From: Parietichytrium sp. I65-24A
Lineage: Eukaryota; Sar; Bigyra; Thraustochytrida; Thraustochytriidae
Assembly: GCA_012862575.1 (NCBI GenBank)
Contig: BLSF01000060.1
Location: 119,501 to 183,500 of the forward strand
Direction of reading: 5' to 3'
Length of the DNA stretch: 64,000 nucleotides
Shown: positions 21,248-28,550 of the stretch, piece by piece
Layout: each line of letters begins with the position of its first letter
Position numbering within the stretch: the first letter of the stretch is position 1
Notes under the pieces: model-generated
What the model was told of the DNA's origin: nothing
The model's input: the letters and a program-made list of their open reading frames with translations, nothing else
Databases searched by the model: none
Translations under genes and position numbers: made by a program

Positions 21248-21976
21248 TTAGTTGTTGCGAGCTTTGCGTTTGCGCTTGTCTTCCTCGTTCTTGAGAAGGA
21301 TGACAATGATACGGATAAAGATGGCCGCCAAGTCCACAAACAGCTCCAAGGCGTGAGAGATGTGGTCGTAGTCTCCAAAGCTGGCCTTCTCGATGATCAG
21401 CTGAGTGTCAAACACCACATAACCGAGGAACGCGAGCAGGCCGCCGTAAATGTTCACGTTGAAAAGCAGCTGCGAGCGGAAATACCAGTTGGCCAGAGCC
21501 ATCATCCCCATGATCGACATCATGGATGCCAGCGTGCCGCCAAGGTACAAGTAGCTGCGCCTCTGCGCATTCATCGCTACGAATGTGAAGCTCAGAAACA
21601 ACGCAGCAGTCGTGCCGAGAGCCATCATCACCAACTGCGGGTTCACGTACAGTGCCATCTCCACCAGACCGCCCATGGAAAGCCCTTGCAGGAACGTAAT
21701 CAGCGCAAAGCAGCCCAGCCTCATGCCATGATTCTCGCGCGACATTCCGCGCAAGACGAAGGTCAGAGCCACCATGGCAAGAGCCGGCATCGTGGCTTGG
21801 ATGTGCGTAAACATGTACGCGTAAACCCCCAAGGCCGCCATCGCGCAGCCTCCGGCAAGCGTCAAGTACACATTCTTCAAGTGGTTTCTCGCCTTGGCGT
21901 TCAGGTCCCCCGTGGCCGTCGCCGCGTCAAACACCTTGTTCCAGCTGAAGCTGCTCTGCGTGCCGAACAGATCCAT
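21248..21976 (-). CDS. BI-1: Bax inhibitor-1 family protein (TMBIM6-like)
   Basis: It is a multi-pass ER membrane protein that modulates calcium leak and stress-induced cell death. The ATG at 21976 gives 242 residues, close to family length (about 240). The upstream in-frame codons are not ATG. Six to seven hydrophobic segments cover residues about 38-220. The family signature GYVVFDTQLIIEKA is present, followed by the conserved acidic HALELFVDLAAIFIRI and a short basic tail (KRKRKARNN), which is typical of BI-1 rather than the GRINA/LFG branch. A GTACTGAGTAC element lies 151 bases upstream. Confidence 0.93.
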   Translation of the reverse strand: MDLFGTQSSFSWNKVFDAATATGDLNAKARNHLKNVYLTLAGGCAMAALGVYAYMFTHIQATMPALAMVALTFVLRGMSRENHGMRLGCFALITFLQGLSMGGLVEMALYVNPQLVMMALGTTAALFLSFTFVAMNAQRRSYLYLGGTLASMMSIMGMMALANWYFRSQLLFNVNIYGGLLAFLGYVVFDTQLIIEKASFGDYDHISHALELFVDLAAIFIRIIVILLKNEEDKRKRKARNN

Positions 21977-22542
21977 CTCGCTCACCTGCGCTCACGCCCT
22001 GATCGCTCCAACCCTTTTGCCGCTTTTGACTCAAGATCGTTTTACTGACACAAATTCGCAGCGCTTCACTCTTCGTTTCAGTTTCACGTCTGCTGCACAA
22101 CTTTTTGACCTTGGGCCAATGGCGTGGTACTGAGTACTGCGCCACTTCGGCGTACTAGTAGCAACGCATGTGTACTACTCGCTTTCTTTTTGCCAGCTTG
22201 GCTTCTTTGCTCTATGCAGGATTCAAGAATCAGGATAGGCATTGGATACATAGGTGGTAGGTAGAAGAAATCTCGGGCTTTCTTCGCCTCCGAGCAGTAA
22301 AAAAGCTTAGCTGGCGTAACGCCTGAGTGGGGAGAGATGGCACTCCGGAATGTTCTGGTAATCCATGGTCTGGCCGAGATAAGTCAGTCGAGAGACACGA
22401 GTAAAAGAGAAAAAATGCTGCAAGAGAGTGAGGGCGTTCTCCCAATCTGGCATGTTTACATTTCATTTTCAGGAAGAAGAACTGAATTCTGTAAATAAAA
22501 AGAGAAAAGCTCAAGAGAAGGTCGAGTTCCACAAACATCGCC
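21977..22542. other. Intergenic region, BI-1 to LIM/GYF gene
   Basis: It contains the upstream region of BI-1 and the 3' flank of the LIM/GYF gene, both on the minus strand. No further gene is seen. It includes one GTACTGAGTAC element and a GTAC-rich stretch at about 22127-22175. Confidence 0.6.
22127..22137. promoter_or_regulatory. GTACTGAGTAC element upstream of BI-1
   Basis: This is an exact copy of the 11-base word, 151 bases upstream of the BI-1 ATG, with further GTACT words within 40 bases. Confidence 0.45.
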
Positions 22543-25500
22543 TCACGTTCCATCGCTTGATGCAGAGAGCGCTGCCAGGGTGGTCCAGCTTGGCATCCCA
22601 GGTGTCCAAATGTGGGTGGCACCATTGATGCTTCCCTGAATAGCAAGCTGAAAGAGCTGCTGGCCGTCCACGGGACCACTCTGATTCCCGTCAAGGTCTA
22701 TGTACAAAAATTGTCCCGGAAGAACGCAATTCTCAAGTTGCTCCGTGGCGTCGTTTCCGCTGGCCTTAAGCTCGACATCGTATTTCCTCTCCTCTACCTC
22801 CGCCTCTCTCCTCGACAAGTCCACCTCGCCGTTGCTAGTAGCAGCAATCACGTCGTGATGCGCTTCACAGTACACCCGAAACTCGGAAGCTCCAGGAGTG
22901 GCCACGAGATGCACGGGTTCTCGAGAGCCATAGAAATCATGTTTAGAGCAGTTCATGCAGCGCAAGCACCCGACATGAACTCGGATCCGACCGTCTGAGC
23001 CTGTGATGACGCCGTCTACCAAATCAAACTCGTCACACTCCAGCCGGTCCTCGCGGGTCGGAACAACAACGTACCGATCCTCCGAAGAGCGAATTGTTTG
23101 CGTGCACACCGCACAGGTCGGTCGCACAGCCATGTCTACACAGCTTTGGCAATAGAGTGTCACAGAATCTGGGAGACCTGCGATATATGTCGTGTCTTGA
23201 GAGAGGGGCACAGAGCACCCTCGACAAACCAGACATGGTGCCCGACAGTGAACAGCTCCGAAATCCCCAAGATCAAGCTTGCTTTCATCTTCGATTGCAC
23301 CGCAACACATCTTGCACCGTGGGATGGTTTCTTCCTGCTTGTGAAGCGGACACAAAAGAGCGCTCCGCGAAGGGCAATAGTCTTCCTCCTCACAAGGCAT
23401 ACCACATCTCACGCAACGGAGATGCATGCTGTGCCATCGGCGATGACCTGGCACCGCAAACGAAGGGTCATCTTCAGGAATTCCTGACATGCAATACGTG
23501 CATGTCCTCATCCTCTGGGCGTGGCATTCGGAGCAAAACGCCCAACCGGCAATGGCATCATAGCAAGGCGGATCTTCTTCGTCACTCGCATCGAGCATCT
23601 TTGAGCAAGTGTAGCAGCGAAAATGTTGTTGGTGCCACACGAATCCACCACATTGTATCACCCCTGATTTGTTCTTACCATGATTGCCCTGCAAATCAAG
23701 TTGGCCGAGCTTTTCTGCGAGCGAGTCCTCTTCCTCACTGTTGGTTTCTGCGGAAGCGGAGGTGTTCTCTTTGCAGATCGGGCAACACGTGCTCTTGGTT
23801 GCAAAATGACCGAGCATCTTTCGCAGTCCTGGAGCCTCCGAGGCCAAGTAGATTGGGTCTGCAAGCTCCGCCAAGACCAAATATTGAGTCTTTCTCATGA
23901 TTAAGGCTAACTCGTCCTCTGTGCGAGGCTTTTCGCGATACAAGACACGTTGCACCATCTCATCTGCTCGGTATGTATTTTGACAATATGTACACGTGCA
24001 CTGTTCACCCTTGGAAAGTCTCGCATCCAGTAAATCTAGCTGCGCATCGACTTGAATCTCGGCGCAGCGCTTCCTGCATCGGTCCAAGTCCGTGCCTTCC
24101 TCCGCTTCCGTTTGAATCAAATTTTTGGTACCCAAGAGCAAATGCTCCAATATATTCTCTAGTCTCGACGTGGTCGAAGCAAAACAAAGCAGAGATGCTT
24201 CGTCAGAAGCTTGCTCTTTCCAGAGATACGAAAGAGCGATTGCTGCTTGCGCGAGCTCCACGTCTGCGAACCTTGACCGGCTTTGGTCGAGATGCACACC
24301 AAAGTCCACACCTCTCCGAAGCCATAGATTGCTAAATTCAAGATAATCTACCTGGTTTTCGGCCATTTCCATCGGTGATGACTGTCTGAGAAGAGGTGCC
24401 CAAATCCAGTTTTCCGCATGGTCACCTTCGCTTACTCCAGAATCAGAGGCACTCTCGCTCGCAAGGTCATTCCTATGATTTCCATTTTCAGATTGAGAGT
24501 CCTGGTAGCCGTCTCCGGCGGCATCTTCGTCGCCAGCTTCCTCTCCAGTTAATGAATCGACGACGCTTTGATTTTCTTCTTCTATTAAAGCAGTGCCAAT
24601 CCTGCCCAAATCGTTTGCACACTCGTCTTCTTGGGAGCCCACTCCAGAAGTACTCCTCCCGTTCAACGTGTTCCAAGACATGAGTCGTCTGTGATGGGCG
24701 TTTTTCTGGTGGGTTCGGAGCTGCACTAATTTGCTCTTGCCAGAAAACCCCGCGAGAGCATCCTCTTTGGAAGGCATGTAGAGCAAAAACATCTCTACTA
24801 AATGAAGAAAGCTCAGCAATGTTGGGGAGGAGTGGTTGTTGGCTGCACTAAGCAAGAGAGATTTTAGCAAGATCGCCCGAGCAAAATCCACTGTGTCTTT
24901 GTTCCACCCGCTAAAAACGGCAGCTTCATAGATCAGTGTCCCAATCTGGAGCCGCGGCAACGCTGCGGCCAAAGGTGCTTCTGCTTGCGAAACAGGTGGC
25001 AAGACAGACACGCACAGCAGCTCCGTAACCCTTGAGACGATCGATTCCGTCGCCTCGTCTCTAAAGTCTCGATCACGGGGCACCGTCTGCAGAATCCGCA
25101 GTAGACCAGTTCTCCAGTTCTCCAAAGAATTGAGTAGGACGTGATTCTCCTCGGCAGCAAGGCAGAGGGTGTACAGACTGGCGATGAATTCCTTACGAAC
25201 TAGATTGTCGGCCATCCACGACAGCATGCAAAGCAAAGTCGGAACCAACTCGACGGCAGAGACGGTCATCCGTTGCTGGAAGAAGTTGACGGTCTGATAG
25301 TGGTTGGCGTCCGTAGGCTCGACGAGTTGACCGACAATTAACTCCAGGACAGTGGCGCAATCAGTGTACCCGATTCCAGTAACGGAATTGGACCCGCTCG
25401 AAGAGTCGACTGTACTACCAAAGGTGGCACTCTTTGCGCTTTTACTTGACCAGATCTTTCGCCCTTCTCCGCCATCCGCAAAAACTCCATGCTCCGGAAT

Positions 25501-27183
25501 ACTGATGCCTGTAAGTCTCGGAAACATGAAAGCTCTCTCAAGCCCCAAGCTGCTTCCCTCGCGGCCATAATCTGGAAAAGCCAAATCGTCTGACATGAAA
25601 GTGTGCACGGAGCCTATGAGGGACATGCTAGAACGGCGCGCGGACATGACTAGCTGAGCCAGCCTGCTGGACCGCGCCCCGAGACCTGATTTGCGAAGGT
25701 CTGACGGCCGGGATCCAGCGGCTTGCAAACTGGAGTTGCGCAAGGAGGACATCCGAAGCTCGGAACTCCGCGCATCACTCGCGAGGCCCACTTGCGGAGG
25801 GAAATTAGTAAGCTTGCGCTCCAAAGTGCGAACCTGCCCAAGCTGGCCAGTTGTGGCTCTTGACACATTCCCAATGTCTAGCGTACGGGACTCCCCTAGA
25901 CCGGAAAACGCTGGCCGGGCTCTCCCTTTAGGACTAAACTGAGGGAACAGCGGGGGGACCATATCTTCTTCTCCGAATTTGTCACCATCTTCGCGCTCGC
26001 TTGGCGAGCCAGAGGAGCTGTGCTGTGCAAAGGAGGATGTGTTGCTCGGTCTGGAAGCTTCACTGGCAGCGGCGCTGCTAAGTCTCTCGTTGAACCCACT
26101 AAAGTCCGACAAGCCAAATCTATCGTTCCCAAGGCTAGAATGCGGGGAAAATTTTCCGGTCTCAAACGCCAGCATGGAGTCTTTAGTGGGGGAGAAAGTG
26201 CTCTGCCCCGTCACTGTGGACGACTCGTTTGAACCGATAGAGTTGCTTGATCCCAAGACGAAAGATGTCCTGCTCCCCTTTTTGCGCCCTCGCTGTTCTA
26301 ACGATATCAGTCGCGCTAACAAAGTCTGAGAAAACGCCCGTCGGACGATGACCGATCGTGTCTCCAAATTTCGACGCAGGTCGTGCCGAGACTCGTCTCG
26401 GTTTCGATCCGTGTCAGCTCCTAACAAATTATCTACACACGCCGCTTCTAACCTAACCTGACCAGTCTCGAACGCCAACAAGCCAGGGAGCAGATCGTCG
26501 ACATCCTCTCTGTGCATCACCACGTGCAAAAGCCGCCACAGGCTTTTTACCGCCCACTTTCGGACAGCTGGCTCCACACAACTTTGAAGGCTTTCCACAT
26601 GTTTAATGAGCAGCCTGGCGCTCGATTCTTTCGCCTCAACCGGTGCGGTGGTCTCCTCCTCCGTTTTATCTACCTTGCCAGCTTCAATACCTTGCTTATC
26701 CACGTCTTCGTCCTCGGCGTCAGCGATGAGCGAGTCCAATTCGCCAAGGGCATCCAAGAGAAGAGAGCAATAATGGTCGTCGAACAAGAGCGAGCTAATG
26801 GCCCGCATCGCTTCGGACGGGTCTGTCGGGTCCAGCACCGCGCTCGCCTCTGATCCGGTCACCGCGGACTGTCCATCGTTCGACGCCGTCGAAGCGGAGC
26901 CTTGCGCCAAGACCTGTCCCATCCTTTCCACACACGACGCAATCTCCTCGTCGTCTGCGTCAGCGTACATCACCAAGCACTCCATCACCAGTTTCCACAG
27001 CGGCTGCACCGGCCCCAAATGCGGCGCGTAATATGGCCCTCTGTCATTCTCATCCACAAACCGCCGATCCTCGTGCTTTGAAATCGAATCCCTGTACGTT
27101 GTGGCCGAAGATCCCGCGCTCCAACCAGACCTACGCAAATCGCTCTCCGTTCCATTCCCGCGCGACTTTTCCAACCTGTACAT
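22543..27183 (-). CDS. Large LIM-type zinc finger protein with C-terminal GYF_2 domain
   Basis: A 1546-residue product is read in one frame from the ATG at 27183. Residues about 1-330 are helical and acidic; about 330-640 are Ser-rich and disordered. Residues about 660-900 are helical, with a stretch (NHVLLNSLENWRTGLLRIL) that recalls the armadillo-like region of BEACH proteins; that resemblance is tentative. Residues about 1060-1480 hold a chain of Cys/His clusters of LIM type, beginning CTYCQ, then CCPIC (Cys1134, Cys1137), HFRCYTCSKML, CSECHAQRMRTCTYC and HLRCVRCGMPC, and further pairs. The last 60 residues (QFLYIDLDGNQSGPVDGQQL to PGMPSWTTL) match GYF_2, a fold that binds proline-rich peptides. 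A scaffolding role in the cytosol or cytoskeleton is likely but not shown. BEACH and WD40 domains are absent. Confidence 0.75.
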   Translation of the reverse strand: MYRLEKSRGNGTESDLRRSGWSAGSSATTYRDSISKHEDRRFVDENDRGPYYAPHLGPVQPLWKLVMECLVMYADADDEEIASCVERMGQVLAQGSASTASNDGQSAVTGSEASAVLDPTDPSEAMRAISSLLFDDHYCSLLLDALGELDSLIADAEDEDVDKQGIEAGKVDKTEEETTAPVEAKESSARLLIKHVESLQSCVEPAVRKWAVKSLWRLLHVVMHREDVDDLLPGLLAFETGQVRLEAACVDNLLGADTDRNRDESRHDLRRNLETRSVIVRRAFSQTLLARLISLEQRGRKKGSRTSFVLGSSNSIGSNESSTVTGQSTFSPTKDSMLAFETGKFSPHSSLGNDRFGLSDFSGFNERLSSAAASEASRPSNTSSFAQHSSSGSPSEREDGDKFGEEDMVPPLFPQFSPKGRARPAFSGLGESRTLDIGNVSRATTGQLGQVRTLERKLTNFPPQVGLASDARSSELRMSSLRNSSLQAAGSRPSDLRKSGLGARSSRLAQLVMSARRSSMSLIGSVHTFMSDDLAFPDYGREGSSLGLERAFMFPRLTGISIPEHGVFADGGEGRKIWSSKSAKSATFGSTVDSSSGSNSVTGIGYTDCATVLELIVGQLVEPTDANHYQTVNFFQQRMTVSAVELVPTLLCMLSWMADNLVRKEFIASLYTLCLAAEENHVLLNSLENWRTGLLRILQTVPRDRDFRDEATESIVSRVTELLCVSVLPPVSQAEAPLAAALPRLQIGTLIYEAAVFSGWNKDTVDFARAILLKSLLLSAANNHSSPTLLSFLHLVEMFLLYMPSKEDALAGFSGKSKLVQLRTHQKNAHHRRLMSWNTLNGRSTSGVGSQEDECANDLGRIGTALIEEENQSVVDSLTGEEAGDEDAAGDGYQDSQSENGNHRNDLASESASDSGVSEGDHAENWIWAPLLRQSSPMEMAENQVDYLEFSNLWLRRGVDFGVHLDQSRSRFADVELAQAAIALSYLWKEQASDEASLLCFASTTSRLENILEHLLLGTKNLIQTEAEEGTDLDRCRKRCAEIQVDAQLDLLDARLSKGEQCTCTYCQNTYRADEMVQRVLYREKPRTEDELALIMRKTQYLVLAELADPIYLASEAPGLRKMLGHFATKSTCCPICKENTSASAETNSEEEDSLAEKLGQLDLQGNHGKNKSGVIQCGGFVWHQQHFRCYTCSKMLDASDEEDPPCYDAIAGWAFCSECHAQRMRTCTYCMSGIPEDDPSFAVPGHRRWHSMHLRCVRCGMPCEEEDYCPSRSALLCPLHKQEETIPRCKMCCGAIEDESKLDLGDFGAVHCRAPCLVCRGCSVPLSQDTTYIAGLPDSVTLYCQSCVDMAVRPTCAVCTQTIRSSEDRYVVVPTREDRLECDEFDLVDGVITGSDGRIRVHVGCLRCMNCSKHDFYGSREPVHLVATPGASEFRVYCEAHHDVIAATSNGEVDLSRREAEVEERKYDVELKASGNDATEQLENCVLPGQFLYIDLDGNQSGPVDGQQLFQLAIQGSINGATHIWTPGMPSWTTLAALSASSDGT

Positions 27184-27213
27184 CCTCCTCTAACTTGCTC
27201 CGTCGCCCTCCTC

Positions 27214-27252
27214 ACTGAACACTGAATACTGAACACTGAATACTGAAAACTG
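27214..27252. repeat. Heptamer tandem tract ACTGAAY
   Basis: Five and a half units of ACTGAAC/ACTGAAT/ACTGAAA with period 7 start 31 bases upstream of the LIM/GYF ATG. The unit differs from that of the GTACTGA element by a few bases, and the period is the same. Confidence 0.85.
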
Positions 27253-27347
27253 CGGACCCCAACAGCTACAAGCAAGTCCGTCTGAGCTCCTTCACATCCA
27301 CCAGCCGCGTCACCTGTCTCTGTCTCTGTCTCTCTGAGAGTCAATCT

Positions 27348-27366
27348 TACACACACACACACACAC
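27348..27366. repeat. (AC)n microsatellite
   Basis: About nine AC units are followed by a CT-rich stretch to about 27425, in the presumed promoter of the LIM/GYF gene. Confidence 0.85.
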
Positions 27367-27452
27367 GCAAACTCTCTCTCTTTCTCTCTATTTCTCGCTA
27401 TTTCTCTCTTCCTGTTTCGCTCTCCTAGCTGCGGTCTGCGCGCAACGTAGCA

Positions 27453-27483
27453 CGCTCACTCACTCACTCACTCACTCACTCAA
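27453..27483. repeat. (CACT)n microsatellite
   Basis: About seven CACT units are read directly, then diverged CACC copies. Confidence 0.9.
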
Positions 27484-28550
27484 ACTCACCCACTCGCTCG
27501 CCGTGGCCGGCCCCGCACGTTCCGCGCGAGTTCCGCGAGTTCCGCGAGTTCCGGAGGTGCGCGTTGTGGTTCGCAAAAAGTGGTCGATCGTCAAAGCAGG
27601 TAGGCCTCTCTTAGTGGCGGAAACCTTCGTGTGTCGGAATATGTCCTAGCGGAGCCTACTCGTGTACTCTAAGCCGTCCCCGTAGTGACCATGTATTGGC
27701 AGGTAGCACTGGGGCTGTCTCTAACTGGCTATGGGTAGAACGGCGTAGGGCTCCTTGTAGAAGTGGTGTTGGGGCTTATGGTTTCGGGTAGGGTGGAACG
27801 GCTTGTAGGCCAATAATAGGTAGAGCTGCAGCATTTGTAAGTTTGCGTGGGTGTGCATGTTCGTGGAGAGAAAAGTGCACGTAGGAGTTAGAAGTCAGTC
27901 AAATCAAGATGAGATTTTGAAACTGCAAAGAGATAAGCTGGACCAACTTAAAAAAAGAAAGCTATCACTTATTTATTGTTCATGAAGAGAGAGAGAGAAA
28001 GAAAGAGAATGGTGGTCTTGGCTGAAGTGGCTTTTGAGTTTCTGATGAAGCGACTTGAGAACGGCAGGAATCTTTTTTGGCATTCGACCATTTTGCTTCC
28101 GAGGGCGAGTTCCCAGTTCTAGACTGATGCCGAGTCGCCGCGATAGCAAAGGCGAAAGGAAGAGTCTCGCTTCTCTTCATTATTGTCCTAGTTTCTGATG
28201 CCCGTGCGCGGGTACGGGGCAAAAAGAGATGTGAGATGAGATAAGAGATAAGAGATAAGAGATGGCGGATGAGGGAAGAGGTCGAGACTTTCGGACTCAC
28301 AGTTGAGGGCGCAAATCGGACCACGTGCCATGCACGTGGCTAAACTAGGCTATGGCTGCTCGAAGCGTTAGGCGCACGGGCACACCATAGTTGGTTACAC
28401 TAGAGTTAGCTACTAGATCTAGGTAGTAGTTCAGAGGAGAGAAAGAAATAAAGACTAGTGGAGAACGAAGCTTGGTTTCATCGAGGTATTTAGGGTTCAA
28501 AATTCAGAGTTTATGTCACTCCAAGTGTACAAGCTATAATGAGGTAAAAA

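Larger units (their letters stand above)
27184..28550. other. Intergenic region upstream of LIM/GYF gene
   Basis: It holds a five-unit heptamer tract (27214-27252), AC and CACT microsatellites, a nine-base tandem tract of GTTCCGCGA (about 27528-27552), a GTAG-rich stretch (27596-27840) and a GATAA/GAGATAA tract (about 28230-28263). No gene I can support lies here; the 114-codon minus-strand frame at 27980-28324 is low in complexity. Confidence 0.6.

Noticed and set aside
21353-22048. 231-codon plus-strand frame
   Set aside because: It is antisense to BI-1, His/Arg-rich, without a family match.
23094-23900. 268-codon plus-strand frame
   Set aside because: It lies wholly inside the LIM/GYF gene on the opposite strand; the Cys/His-rich look is a shadow of the zinc-finger codons.
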